Assembly: GCA_019916065.1 (NCBI GenBank)
Contig: CM034236.1
Span: 16,445,167 to 16,509,166 of the forward strand
Length of the DNA: 64,000 nucleotides
Origin: Vitellaria paradoxa
Taxonomy: Eukaryota; Streptophyta; Magnoliopsida; Ericales; Sapotaceae
Direction of reading: 5' to 3'
Made by a program: the position numbers and the translations under genes. This document shows positions 22,301 to 34,570 of the stretch, piece by piece. Each line of letters opens with the position of its first letter. Within the stretch, counting starts at the first letter, position 1. The notes beneath the pieces were generated by a model, which did not search any database, was not told the DNA's origin, and worked only from the letters and a program-made list of their open reading frames with translations.

Positions 22301-22949
22301 AAAACACACAATCATTTATGCATGTATCAATGAGCTCATATGACAAACCTAAGTCGCGTAGTATTTTTTTAGCTTCATGGGTGGACTTGGGAACTAAGTT
22401 ACCCTCTGGTAAAAGTTTTCTCAAGAAATGCAACCACATGTCAACTGCTTTATTGCTGATGTGGTTTGTTACCTTCAAATTAAACAACTCAATAACAAAA
22501 CTCAATAAAGTAAAACCTGAGCAATTTGGGTACACCTTTCTCCTAGAATCATTTATTAGTTTATCAAAGCGTTGCACTTCCTCTTCCAAGTTTGTATTGG
22601 TTGAGTCCCCTGTTATTTGGTCTTCTACCAATGCATCAATGCCACCCGAATCTCTGAACTCACTGCCATTCATTTCATAATGATGCTGAGCTTCATCTAA
22701 CATACGAGATTCCCCGTGCCTATGCCAAACAGTGTAGCTTTGCATAATCCCATATTGGAGTAAGTGTTTCTGCACATATCTAATCAATTGTCAACAAACA
22801 TTCACACACTTTGTGCACGGGCACATAATATAGCCTTCTTGGTCAGCAACTTTCATAGCGTAATGAAGAAATGACATTACACCATCATGATACGGCTGAC
22901 CCATTCTCCCATCTGCAGTCTTAGCTAATGACATCCAGCTCTTGTCCAT
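19339..22949 (-). pseudogene. TNP2-type CACTA transposase, frameshifted
   Basis: The transposase that binds and cuts CACTA ends. The start MDKSWMSLAKTADGR at 22949 is the usual TNP2 N-terminus, followed by a Cys-rich patch (CPCTKCVNVC). A stop at about 22799 and a frame change near 22210 (the expected KISHKILRYLP is read in two frames) break the gene. The core at 22204-20708 includes ATDGFNPFG, HDWPVFGDVSGWRTKGHYAC and, near its end, the DUF4218-like region (HDYHVLIQRILPIG, HLPREAIRGGPMHFRWM). Further downstream DUF4216-like sequence continues in pieces (YSGCIINGVRFHTRELDD at about 19990, then 19818-19339), ending in an acidic tail. Introns and small breaks remain unresolved between 20708 and 20034. 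Confidence 0.88.
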
Positions 22950-23031
22950 GTCTAATGATAAACATAGTCAATTAATGATGGTCTAAAAAATGAGCTTAAC
23001 CAAAAATAAGCCCTTATCATATTAAATCAGT

Positions 23032-24195
23032 ATCAAACAATGACATTGGAGGTTTTTGTCATCTTCAAACCCAGCTCAATTGAAGTCATAAACTTGGAAA
23101 CTCAAAATTTTGAAAGCTGCAAAAAAGAGTATTTTGCTGTCAGTCATCAATTTTTAACCAAATTTGTAGCAACTCCATTTTTAATGGATCTGAATTTGGA
23201 GCTGCTTTCTGGAAGTAAGAAAGATCTATGAGTCTACTTTCCAACAAGAGAAACGGTGCATCATTTGGAGTTCTCTAGAGAAAGTTATGATCATTTTACT
23301 GAAATGTGTTTTGGCTAACTGTATAGGCACGAATATAGCAACGTTTGGTATTTCCTTCCGTTTTGGGGCTGGTTTTTCTTGAAATTTTGTCCACTTTTTA
23401 CCCACTTTATTTTGAATATTTGGAGTCTTATCAAACAATGACATCGGACAATGATATCGGAGGTTTTTGTTATCTTCAAACCCAGCTCAATTAAAGTTAT
23501 AAACTTGGGAACTCAAAATTTTGAAAGCTGCAAAACAAAGTATTTTGCTGTCAGTCATCATTTTTTAACCAATTTTGCAGCAACGCCATTTTTAATTGGA
23601 TTAGAATTTGGAGCTAATTTTTGGTACCAAGAAATATCTATGAGTCTACTTTCCAACAAAAAAAAAAAAAAAAAAAAAACGATGCATCATTTGGAGTTCT
23701 CTAGAGGAAGTTATGATTATTTTACTGAAGTGTGTTTTGGCTGACTGTACAGACGCGAATACAGCAACTTTTGGTATTTCCCTCTGTTTTGGGGCTGGTT
23801 TTTCTTGAAAATTTGTCCACTTTTTACCCACTTTATTTTGAGTATTTGGAGTCTTATTGTCTTTTAAAGCTTCTTAAGCCCCTCATTAGGTGATTTTAGT
23901 TTTTGTCAAAAGTTGCTAATTTCTAGTTGCTTGAAAGCTAGTGTCATCCCTTGGAAGTTGTAGTAGTTATGGCTAGAGGCTTGTTCCAGGCCCATATTCA
24001 TATCATTATGCTTGTAATGAAGGGGAGTTGATCTGAATGAATGAGAATTTAGCCTTTGGCTTTTGAGAAGAAGGAGTTCTTCTTGTTATCCTTTTCTCTT
24101 ATCCCTCTTGGTAGATTTCCAATTGGGTGGCAAGTATGTTACTTGAGTGCTCCCTCATGTTTACTCCTCTTTTCTCCATTTTCGGCATCAAACAA
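23032..24195. repeat. tandemly duplicated segment with ATCAAACAA at each junction
   Basis: Two similar units of about 400 bp (from 23032 and from 23430) are followed by a unique tail to 24195. The 9-mer ATCAAACAA occurs at 23032, 23430 and 24187. The segment lies in the 5' non-coding part of the CACTA element and looks like a separate insertion with a duplicated body. I see no coding capacity and cannot name the family. Confidence 0.5.
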
Positions 24196-25540
24196 GCAAT
24201 GAAAAAGTAAAATCAAATCAAACAAACAATGACAAAATATCAATTTTCTCTCCTTTACTTCTAATAAAAATAAATAAATAAAATAAAATAAAAACTAAGC
24301 TTAGCCAAGGAATCCTGAAAAATCCATGCTAAATATGGTGACTATATATTGGTTTTTATTCTACAAAAGGTTGTCATCAGTTGTCTAAACTTCTTTTTTC
24401 TGATTCATTGTAACATTTTGTTTTCAAGAAGTAATATGACCCTCACTAGCAAATCTTAAACTTAACAACCAATGACAAAATAAGTTGACTGTATGGCAAT
24501 GAAGCACAATAGCAAGCCCACATCAAAGAGACCTTTGGTGCATTATGAATGTTAGTAGTTATCAAGTCCCTATGACTGAGTACTCGAACAAATAATAACT
24601 GGGATGCAAACTCAAGCATTGTAAATTCCAAGCACACTTCATTATAAACTAAGGACTCTATTTGTTTACTGTTAGCTAGGATAAAATAGAACATTTTTTA
24701 GATGCCATACTCCATACAATTCAAATAATTACTACTTGATAAAAATCTCATATAGCCAGTAAGTAAGAGATCTTTATCATCCTAAATTGAATAGATTCAA
24801 ACGTTAAATGGGATCCAATAAAAGACGGTTTCTCAGTGAGATTCAAGACCCCGCAGGGCCATTTCCTCTGCCGGTGCTTCAGCCTTCCAAATTCGCTAAG
24901 TGGTGGAGGTGAAATGTGCATTGATATATATATTGATTAATTCGTAGTGTTAATTTATTTTCAATGGTGAAGAAGAGGTATAGTAATGTATGTGTGTGTA
25001 TATATATGCACCAGCAACAAATAATATTAGAAATTAATCATGCTTGAAAATATTTTGACAAATAAATCAAGAAAAGAACCAAATCAAATATGATTATTAG
25101 ACTATCATTAAATTAGTTTTCACTAAAGATTTCTGCAAAAGCAAAAAATTAGACTTGGGCATAGTATAACAGAGTGGTAGATATACATCTGGGTTCATGA
25201 AATCGTCTGGCAATCGAAGCTCACAACGTTGACTTGGAATCGGAAGAAAGCATTTTCCTGGAAAGGGTTGACAAAGATGGCTACAAACCTGGATTTGTAA
25301 AATCAACCGGCATGAGAAGCGAGCTCACATAATTGACCTCTGGTGCGAAAAGAGGAAGAAGCTAAACATTGTCCACAAAGATCAGAGAGAAGGATGACAG
25401 AAATGCCGAGGTGTCGAGATTTATGGAGAGAAGGTTGAAGAGGGTATTTGGGATTGTAATCCCCTCCCAAACGACACCGTTCTGTCCTTTTATTTTAGAA
25501 ACCTTTTTCCTTCAATTAATTTTGGAGTCCTGCCATATTT
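24196..25540 (-). other. CACTA 5' non-coding region
   Basis: About 1.3 kb between the transposase and the subterminal repeats. No supportable gene. It contains short TA/TG microsatellites (about 24925-25008). Confidence 0.5.
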
Positions 25541-25921
25541 TTCCCCGCCCTCCTTCAGCGCCAAAAAGTTAGGAAATATTGGTGAGGAAACTTTTTCTCG
25601 TCCTTTCCAGTATAATTTGACAAAATCATGTGTATAATAAGGTGAGAAAATATATTTTCTCACAAAAAGCATACAAACTTTGTGAGGAAATTTTTCCCCG
25701 CCTTAGCATTCGGAAAATTGTTCTGTTTTTTTTTTTCATGAGGAAAAATCTAAATTCCTCGCCAAAAAGTAGCTTTGGTGACAAAAATTCCTCACCTCTT
25801 GTTCCTTATCAACTAGAAAATTATGAGGAAATTTTGTTTTCCTTGCAAAATGTCACTCTTTAGTGAGAAAATTAAATTTCCTCACAATTTTTCCTCACGA
25901 GAAGCCATTTGTGCTGTAGTG
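25541..25921 (-). promoter_or_regulatory. CACTA terminal repeat and palindromic subterminal repeats
   Basis: Repeated, often palindromic units of the type GTGAGGAAA...TTTCCTCAC: for example TTTTTCCCCGCC, GAGAAAATATATTTTCTCAC and TAGTGAGAAAATTAAATTTC. The region ends with the terminus that reads CACTACAGCAC on the minus strand. Such arrays are binding sites for the TNPA-type protein in known CACTA elements. Confidence 0.75.
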
Positions 25922-26263
25922 AAAAATTATAAAAATTATAAATTTTATTTTTCTTTCATTTATTCTTTCCCTCTGCTAATTCATGTTTCATAGTTAGCAT
26001 AATTAGCTCCACAATTGATGTTACTTCAGCCTCGTTGAGTAACTTATAATCATCTCCACAGTAAGTAATCTATAAAGTGCATTCTCACTATTAATTATAT
26101 ATAGGGTTAACTGTACTTTTACCCCCTAGACTATCGGTTTGTTTGCACTTATACCCCCTATAACCCCACAAGTTTTAATAATTATCAAATAACCCTAGGG
26201 ACCACGTTGGACCAAACTATTTACTGACAAACCCTAAAATTTCTAAAAATTATAAAACACACC
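25922..26263. other. intergenic sequence between CACTA and caulimovirid
   Basis: No gene seen. The stretch at 26104-26200 has repeated runs of the ACCCCCTA type, common in plant repeats. Confidence 0.4.
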
Positions 26264-26476
26264 TTAAAAATTATAAATACTTCTTAATATTCTAACTTTT
26301 AGGTTTACAATATTTTTTGTTACTTGATCTATTTCACGATTAACTGATATATCTACTAATATTAAATACAAATCATGTAGAATATTTAAAGGACTTCCTG
26401 AAGCATTAAAATTACATACATAAGTAGAAAAAGATTCAAAAGAAGCAAAAAAAGATAAGATAAGCTCTAGTATCAT
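26264..26476 (-). pseudogene. short frame downstream of the caulimovirid leader
   Basis: About 70 codons open just after the tRNA-Met-like site. By position it could be the start of the first viral ORF in the circular genome order, but no domain is recognisable. It ends at a stop at 26264. Confidence 0.35.
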
Positions 26477-26533
26477 TATTCATTAATTACTGACCTTCAT
26501 GAGATAGATAGTTCACAGCCTCAGAATTGTTTG

Positions 26534-26546
26534 GGCTCTGATACTA
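26534..26546 (-). promoter_or_regulatory. tRNA-Met-like primer site of the caulimovirid
   Basis: The minus strand reads TAGTATCAGAGCC, one mismatch from the tRNA-Met complement TGGTATCAGAGC used by caulimovirids to start minus-strand DNA synthesis. Confidence 0.65.
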
Positions 26547-26617
26547 GTAGATTTTTTTGCTTGGATACTTAGGTCAAGAAAGTAAAACACTCAGAAAAAT
26601 AGAAAAATACTCTAACT

Positions 26618-26717
26618 TTTATTAATAATACTCAATATTACATAGAAACACTAGAGAGTGGGAGAGGGCACTTTGATTTTTCCTTGTCCTCCCATTACAA
26701 CAAGACTTCTTTAAATA
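26618..26717 (-). promoter_or_regulatory. caulimovirid promoter and leader poly-A signal (putative)
   Basis: On the minus strand a TATA-like TATTTAAA (26717-26710) is followed about 90 bp later by AATAAA (26623-26618) and then by the primer site. This order, with promoter upstream and poly-A signal just before the primer site, is what a terminally redundant pararetrovirus transcript needs. Confidence 0.5.
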
Positions 26718-27399
26718 GGCTTCAAACTTGGTCTTCAAATTTGGATTTCAAACTTTACACAATAAAATATAAGGATAAAAATCCGAAAAGGAAAAAAAGA
26801 TAAGTGACATAGTACAATTATAGAATTTCTTTTGGTTAAAGTAGATTTCTTCACATGGTTTTTACATGGGCTTTGTCGTGTGATGGATAAGGGTGCAGTT
26901 TTTCATGACCTATTTTTGAAAAAATTTACTTTTTTCTTTTGGCAGTATTCCTAGTTGGTCCACTGTAATTTTGGGATGGTGTAGCTTTTGTTAGCCTTTC
27001 ATCATATTTTCAATATTGTGCCACTTCTCTTTAGTTATGTTTTCCCAATAATCTTGTTCTGCTTGGACTTCTTTAGCTGAGAGTGCAGCTTCTAATTCTA
27101 TTTTGCTTCAAAATTTTATACATATCATCGAGATAAATTACTACCTTAGATGATGCATCAATTTCTATCCAACTAATTTTGTTTAAAAAGTCGAATGCTT
27201 CTTTTTTTTTTTTTTTTTTGTTCTTTAGTGGCTCGGGACATTAATGGGACAAAGGAAACAAATAGCCTCTTGCCATTTAGTTTCCCTATGTTTTTCTGGC
27301 ATGTTTAGTAGAATCTTGGCTTTGTAAACCAATTCTACCAAAGATCACAGTAGAATTTGTTATTCTGAAGTGACTTTTTTTTTCTATTGGATTAGAGGA

Positions 27400-30300
27400 A
27401 ATATAAGTATCAGAAAGGGAGTATTCCCTTAATTTCTAGATCTGATAAGGCTCATAAAATCTTTCATTATAGCCATCTAACAAAATTATTAATTTCAAAG
27501 TCCATGGTCTTTCTTTTAAAACCATAGGGAATTTTGCTGATCATGGTTTTGAACCGTGCTGGAAAATCTTGATAGCCTACTACCTTTAGTGGATTGAAAA
27601 TGATCTTTTTGACCAAACCCCAATCAATTGCTTCAAACCTCCAATTGTCACCTTGAAGGTCGAACTGAATTTTTCTGATATGAAAAATAGGATCATATCT
27701 AGTTTTCTCAGAGAATTCTTAAAGGATTAATTTAATTATTTGATTATTGATATATTTATCAACAATTGAAAATACTGCTATGAGAAGGACTTGTTTAGCC
27801 TCTTTGTATTAATCTGAATTTTCTTTCTCTTAATTAAATTTGCTTAAGTGTGGTGGTGATATTTATTATAGTAAAAATCTAGAAAATTGAGCATTTGAAA
27901 ATTTTTGGAATGATAAATTAGTTAGAAAGATTTTCGGATTTAATTTCACCCTATGTAGGAGTTTAATGTAGAATTTCTAAAATTTTATCCAAACAATTCC
28001 TAGCCCAATTACCAATTTGGTTCAACCAAGCCCATTAACCCATGGGTCAACCCTTTCTTTGACTCACCTCAACTCACTTCAACTCACTTTATCACTCACT
28101 GAGTTGACTCATGAATATTAGCTCTAAATCATTTCCCGGTAAACTTCATTTTCCATCTATCCTTTCTTTCATACATCTCTCACAATCTCTCAAGTTATTT
28201 GGCTAATTAGTCAAAAAAGAAAAGACCCTACATTGACGACTTTAAAGCATCTTTTAAATAATTTATTTAATTAGTAAAAAAGCTAGCATGATTCCAAGAT
28301 CATGCCACCCATCTCCATCCATCCTCCAATACCTCTCTTAAATTATGTGGTTAGATAGTCAAAAAGGCAAAGCTAGATTATTTGGATTATACTACTTATT
28401 GTAATCCTACTTTAGTGGCTTTCAAGTCTAGGAAGTGGAGGTTATTTTTCTCTACCGACACTTTCTCTACATTCCCATGACTTCTTATAAATTGTGTGCC
28501 TTCAAAGAGAAAAAAATAAGAGAGAAAAAAAATTATTTTAGTATGGTGGAAGATTCGGTGTGGTTTGGAGGAAGAAGAAAGGCTTGGAACTTTCCAATTG
28601 GGTGGTGTTCAAAGCTCAACTCCTTTTCCTTTCTCAGGCTTAGTCACCAATATCTTCATTGAGGTAAGATGACGAACCTCCTGAAATGTATTTGATGTCT
28701 TCAATTTGAAGCTGAAGCATTTTTTTTGGGTTTGAAGTATGAAACTTGATTGTGATAAAAAAATACCCGCATATTGGGGGTAGGGAAGTCAAAACTTTGA
28801 CTGATGTAGCTTAGCATGTTGACAACTCTCTGTTTGTAACTTTTGATGTACTTCTGACCCCTAAAACGGTGGAATTAGGCCTCGGCTAAAACATAAAAGT
28901 TGTAACCCTTTAAGTTTTCTTTCTAACCCAAAAAAGATTTGCATCAATCCGATTTGTGAGTCAAATGTTATGCCCAAAATACTGAGCACGTGTAAAACTG
29001 TATCTTCTGAACAAACTGAATTCAAGGCTATTTTTGCACGTTTAGACCTTAGAATTTTAAAAACTGTAAGACATAAAAATTGTAGGTCTTAAAGTCTAGT
29101 TTCTATAGATATAAAGTTTATAGATATTGGAGCTCTGTTCTATTTTATATGCATTTTCTTTTAAGCTGCTATTTCTACTTAGCCTTTAGTTGATGCTTGT
29201 TTGGATTTTTTTTTAGAATTTTATGTTTAAAGATTTATTTAAATTCCCAATTGCCCTCTGTTAAATTCCCAATTACCCTCTGTTAGTTATAGTTATGTTA
29301 ATAATTTATTTATGTGTGATTTTGTTCACAAGGCCTAATCTAGTAAAACATTTATAGTATTTGATAAAAATGTCCAAATGAAACAATGAACTTATTCTTT
29401 CCTCATTTGGTCTTCCTTAAATGAATTTGATTTATTTTAATTGATTTTTTAGGCATTGTTTTGTCAACCTAGCAAGTTATACAACTATATTTTTATTAAG
29501 TGAATTTAATGAAACTTATTTAATACCTTCCTAAATATTAGAATAATTCTATGGACATTTGTGGATATCTTGAAACCGAAACCATATGATAAGGGTTTGA
29601 TTATAAGAAGATGATGATTGGAAATTTATTCAAATTATTTTGAATAAAATAAAATTTATCAATTTTTTCTAAATTAAATATAAGTCCAAAGAGCTATTTA
29701 TTATCTTTATATTTCATAAATTAATAAAATAAAAAAGGCAAAAACCGAGATCACAACCAATGAGGTTCGAACTCGTGACTTCAAATCACAATTAGGGTCA
29801 CCCAGCCACTAAGCTGCCAACCTCGCCTTAATTAATATACCATTAGAAATAATTTTATTCCTATCAAGGGTAGTACGGCAAACTTTTCAAAGAATTAACT
29901 AAAATACTAACTCAAATTCTAAATTATTCTAATTACTTGCTACTTGTTAATTTACATGTAGTACTTACCTTTGTGATAATAATATTGGTGATTATGTTTA
30001 ATATTTAATTTATTGTGAATTATTATTTAATTTTGAATTGAGATAAAATATTTAAAGTATACCGTATGTGACTGAATAATTTCACTTAGGATTCATCACC
30101 CGGGAATATTGCCGGTTGTTGTTAAAAATGTCTGATTGACATATAAGGTACCCTTGGAATGTCAAGGGGTGAAAATAAATTAAGGCACTTGGTGCTAAAG
30201 TTATTTTTGGCAATAGGATGATGGGTGGGTAGAAATGGCCTTTTAGATGGAGATGAGAATATATGCATTTTATTTGGGAGGTGTTCCCTTCTGACCTGGC

Positions 30301-31874
30301 CAGTCAGGTAGTCAGTCGTGATGGCTAGGTTTTTGGTGGGTGACACCGTTGGAATGCATTGAATGCTAAGCTCATAAAGTCACTGGTTCCCAAGGCTGGG
30401 AGTAGAGGAGGATAGGAGTATGATTATCCTAGGAGGATTTAGATTAAACTCCTTTACCAAATTTTACTATGACTGGCAACCTCTCTTGCTTATGTATGAA
30501 TGATGTATTGGAATTATTTAAGTATATTTAATTCCTTTCGATGAATATTTTATAAACAAAATAATATATGAAACCTGTATCGCTATGAGGTTTGAGCCCG
30601 AGACCTTAAAGATCTGAATCTAAGATCCCTACCACTGCGACACCGATTTCATTGTGGTCCAAATAATAACATTAAACTATTTGACACGTAATTAAAATAG
30701 TAGTTGCAGTGACGGTCTCATTGAACCGTTGTAAGTATAATTTACATTATTCAGTTGGGATCTATTGAATTAATTGTTACATGAACAGTATGCCACCCAA
30801 TCACATTCACTGTATTGGGTCATCTAATACAGTGTAGCATTACAACCACTGCATATAGGCACCTAGGAGATTTTGATTACTGCGCTTTAGTAGCTCACCC
30901 CTTGTGGGAATATTTTTTCAGGATATTAAGCACAGAGATACTGAAGATGAGCTGGAAAGAGATTAATTTCTCTTAAATGTTCCACCAAAAGAGTTATCTA
31001 TTTTTTTTTTCTTGCGCAGTACTGGAAGACTTTATTTATTATTGTGGTCTGTAATAATAATTGTTAGATGATTGTAACTATTAAGTTTAGACATAGCTTG
31101 CTTTTATTTGGTATGTAATGTTAATCGCATGATTGGGACACTTAGATGGCTCTGTAATACTATTCTCTAGCTTTATTTTGTGCCTTGTAGTTGAATCCCA
31201 TCAAATGATATAGTCTAATGACTTATAAATATTGTTTGGGATAAATAAGGGATTTTAAATACCTTAAAATTTTTATTGTGGGTCAACCCCAGTTTGGAGG
31301 AAAATTTTGAGGTGTGATAGCATATTGTTATCATCTTATTTTATACTCAATAAATAATCCCAAGTCACCCTCGGGCATTCGGGTTATGAAAATCCGGGGC
31401 ATGACACTCTTCATAAAGCTTTATTCTTTTGACTTTTCAAAATGAGAATTACCATTAGTAATTTCTAAAATTTCCATAATTTGTTGAATTTTAGAAATCT
31501 TTTGGTAATCGAATAAATAAGTCTCAAAGTCAAATTTTGAAACCATATTTTTTGACAATTTTTTTTCAAATTATTAATTTTGTATTGGAGCTTTTTTAGC
31601 TCGTATCCCATTCTAGTTATTGCTTTGCAGAATTCATAATTTTTCCTGAAATATGGCTTTTCTATATTTTATTTAGGGGATCATAGAGTTTGTTCTCCAA
31701 ACCAAGATTGAAGAAGTCTGGTATGGCTTTTTCTGTCAAAGCAAGTGACTTTTTTAGCACTGCTTGGGCATAGCTTCCTTAAGATAAGCTTTTCTGAAAT
31801 GTTTTTCTAGAAAAGGTATTTTCAGCTTGTTTAGCTATTACTTCTTTACCCTTAGAGCTGATTGCCCTAGACAT
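27400..31874 (-). pseudogene. caulimovirid ORF downstream of RNase H, split by a solo LTR
   Basis: The minus strand has an ATG at 31874 (MSRAISSKGKEV) after the RNase H region. Frames continue with stops to the LTR boundary at 31407 and resume on the other side at 27799-27480. By position it may be the inclusion-body/transactivator type of ORF found in some genera. I do not recognise a diagnostic motif, so function is open. The promoter region follows. Confidence 0.45.
27805..31406 (+). mobile_element. solo LTR of family A (3602 bp)
   Basis: Begins TGTATTAATCTGAATT and ends CCGGGGCATGACA, flanked by a perfect target duplication CTCTT (27800-27804 and 31407-31411). It is collinear with 553-3239 plus 17679-18656. 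TATA-like box at 28486-28492; tRNA-like modules at 29744-29827 and 30569-30656 on the minus strand. It splits the caulimovirid ORF downstream of RNase H. Short open frames inside (for example 28435-28662) are not supported as genes. Confidence 0.93.
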
Positions 31875-31949
31875 TTTAGCTTTATTTGGCTTTTTTAAAG
31901 ATTTCTGCAATATAAAAATTTTTGTTAGTTTTTAGTATCTATCTAGATG

Positions 31950-33000
31950 CTTGCCAAGATGATCTATAAGAACATTTTTAGTAGATCAAATATGCTTAAC
32001 TTCAAATAAATACTGAGAAATATAATGGGACTACCTAGTTCTTCTAAGGTTATCTTCAACTCTCTTTTTCTTAAGAAAGTTTTTGACTGCTTGATTATTT
32101 GTTTTTATCAAAAACTTAACAGGAGCTAAATAAATTTGAAATCTCTTTATATTTTTTTTATGGTTAGGAGTTCTTTTCCAAAAATAACATAATTAAGTTC
32201 ATTTAATTTGAACTTACAAGAATCATATCCACATATTCATCCTCAAAACATTTCTGAGACATTTGTCTTTAAGATTAAGAGATTAGATTCTGTAAAAAAA
32301 ATAAATGTTTACATTAGGTTTGAATAAGGATTTGATCTCTTTTAATCTCCTTGTATCTTCCTCGTTTCGCTCAATTTTTATATTGAAATTCTTTTTTCAA
32401 GAAATCGTTTTTTCCCACTTTGAAAGACTTTTTACAAATTGTCTTCCATAGTTTAGTAAACAAGAAGGCTTTATAGGTCTTTTAGATTCTCTAGGTTTTT
32501 TGGGGAACTTTTTTATTTTGTGATTATGTGAGGTTGTAACACAATTCTTGTTGAACTGAGTACAATGTCCAAATAATCAATTTCTTCTTTTTCTATCTCA
32601 ATCTTTTTTGGACCAAGAATTATATCATTATCAAGAATATTTTTACAAACTATTTTCAAGTGATGTTTATGCTCTTCTTTGTTTTTAGAGAAAATTAATA
32701 TATCATTTATATAAACTAGACAGAAATCTTTAATGTCTTTAAAGATATTGTCCATACATCTTTTGAAATATTTGTGGCACATTACATATTTCAAATGATA
32801 ACACTGTCTAATGGTAATGGCTATATGGAGCTGAGAAAGTAGTAAATGGTTTTGACTTTTCTGTAAGATTGATTTGCCAAAAACCTGATTTATAATCAAC
32901 TTACTGAATATTTTAGCACCTCTGGTTTGGGTTAATAAAAAAATTGTTCTAGGTATAAAATACCCATCAAAGATCAGATTTTCATTCAATTTTTTTTGTA
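31950..33000 (-). pseudogene. caulimovirid reverse transcriptase and RNase H remnant
   Basis: The longest frame (32989-32513) contains an RT catalytic box in the altered form YINDIL, where YVDD would be expected, followed by SKNKEEHKHHL. Downstream, frames with stops retain RNase H-like words (KELLTIKK, KFLIKTNNQAVK) around 32190-32050. The first catalytic Asp is replaced by Asn and the N-terminal part is frameshifted, so the enzyme is dead. Confidence 0.75.
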
Positions 33001-33387
33001 ATTGATGACCATCCTAGTTTTCTCTTTTTTTCTTTTACAGTGGTTCATTACAAGGAAAGCAGGACTGGAATGCTAACTTCTAGCTAATTTTATAAGTCTT
33101 TTATCTAGAAGTTTTTTTATTTGAACTTGAAATTCATCTATATCCTGTTTAGTAAGTTTTACCCTAATTATTTTCTGTTCATCTTTTAATTTTAGATGAC
33201 AGTATCTAGGAGTTTTTTCCCATAACATTAAATAATCTTCTGAGACGTTTGGCCTTAATTTGTTATAAACCTAATGAGATTCACCAATTGATTTTAATGA
33301 ATCAATTAAAATTGGATTGCTATCACTACGCTTGACTGGCGCAAATCCTTCAATACAGATTGAATCATATGTTTTTAACCAAGGAAT

Positions 33388-33720
33388 CTAATAAGATTTG
33401 TTTCTATCAGTTAAGGTTACATGATCATGAGATACACGTATAGGATAATATTGAGCTAGGAAATTATTTCCTAAAAGTATATCTCTATACATCAAAGGAA
33501 AACGCAATATTTTTGGAATTCTAAAGGTCTTTTTCTCTTTAGATGTTTTTATAGAAAATATAATGTCCTTTACCTTAAAGTCCATTATAGATGTGGTGTC
33601 ATTAGCATTTTTTGTTAAGACATGATTTTTCATTTGGAAATCTAATATTTTTTGGGTATGGCATTTGGTTGACATACTGTAGTTGTAACTCCAGTGTCTA
33701 CAAGTGCCTGTAAGCTCTAT
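33388..33720 (-). pseudogene. caulimovirid aspartic protease remnant
   Basis: The frame 33675-33388 holds a protease-like C-terminal stretch (RDILLGNNFLAQYYPI) just upstream of RT, as in caulimovirid polyproteins. The active-site region at the N-terminal side (about 33690-33720) reads through a stop. Confidence 0.6.
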
Positions 33721-33892
33721 GGTTTATAGCTTTCAAATTCAAATGCGGCCTCAATATAATAATATTTTCTCTTATTTTGGTTATAAGAAAAGAATATTAT
33801 TTTTGAATCCATATTTAGTTATTCAAAAATAATAGATTTTTGTTCTTTTTCGTTAGAAGAATTTCTAGGAAGAACTGGAACTTGGATTCTTC

Positions 33893-34500
33893 TTAATCCA
33901 GTTTCTTTGTCAAAGCTACTTGAGCTCGAGGAATCTGCTTCAATGTTTTTGAAGTTGTTTTCATTTTGAATGAGTATCTACTTGCAGATAATCTGTTATC
34001 TTTGAAGTAGAGTGCATTACATAATGCTTGAAATTTAATTGATCTACAAGAAGATTTTGGTTGTTCTCTCATAAAATTTTCAAATACCCATTCTTTAGGT
34101 ATTCTCAAATCTTTTGTATCAATCAATCTTGGTTTGATTTTAGTGTCAAAAGGTTTGGGTTCATATAATTCAACTATACTAAAATCAATTTTTTTTTTAT
34201 TTTGACTTCAGTATCGTTGGTTAATTATGAACAACTTTCCAAGATATTTTAAGATCATTGGTATTACCATCCATCTTAATATTCTGAGTCTGAATTCTCA
34301 ATGTTAATGTGTTTTGAATTTTTTTATCATTTATAGACATAAAATAATTTGGTTCAATTTTGAAGAGGATTTCTCCAGGAACAAGATTTGATTCTATTCT
34401 TCTTATTAGTGATTGAACAGGGTTATAAATCTCTTATTTTGGACTACACATAGGATTGGTGAGTCCACTCCGAGTTTGAACAATGGCCTAATCTCTATTT
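33893..34500 (-). pseudogene. uncharacterised caulimovirid segment between coat and protease
   Basis: Discontinuous frames (about 34470-34230 and 34126-33893) lie between the zinc-knuckle region and the protease. They are Lys/Asn/Ile-rich and I recognise no domain. They may be part of one polyprotein. Confidence 0.35.
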
Positions 34501-34570
34501 GGATTATACCAATGTGAATGAATCTCACTTAAGGATACTTTTGTTTGAGTCTCCTAATTTTTTCTTCATC

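Larger units (their letters stand above)
1..25921 (-). mobile_element. CACTA (En/Spm-type) DNA transposon, left end outside window
   Basis: The outermost mobile element of the left block, read on the minus strand. Its 5' end is at 25921, where the minus strand begins CACTACAGCACAAATGG, a typical CACTA terminus. Inward lie palindromic subterminal repeats, a TNP2-type transposase (22949-19339) and a second gene (19170-77). The far terminus is not in the window, so the flanking 3-bp target duplication cannot be checked. The element is interrupted by a solo LTR at 553-18656 and by a repeated segment at about 23032-24195. Without the solo LTR and its Athila insert it would be about 7.8 kb in this window. 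The frameshift in the transposase suggests it is no longer autonomous. Confidence 0.85.
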
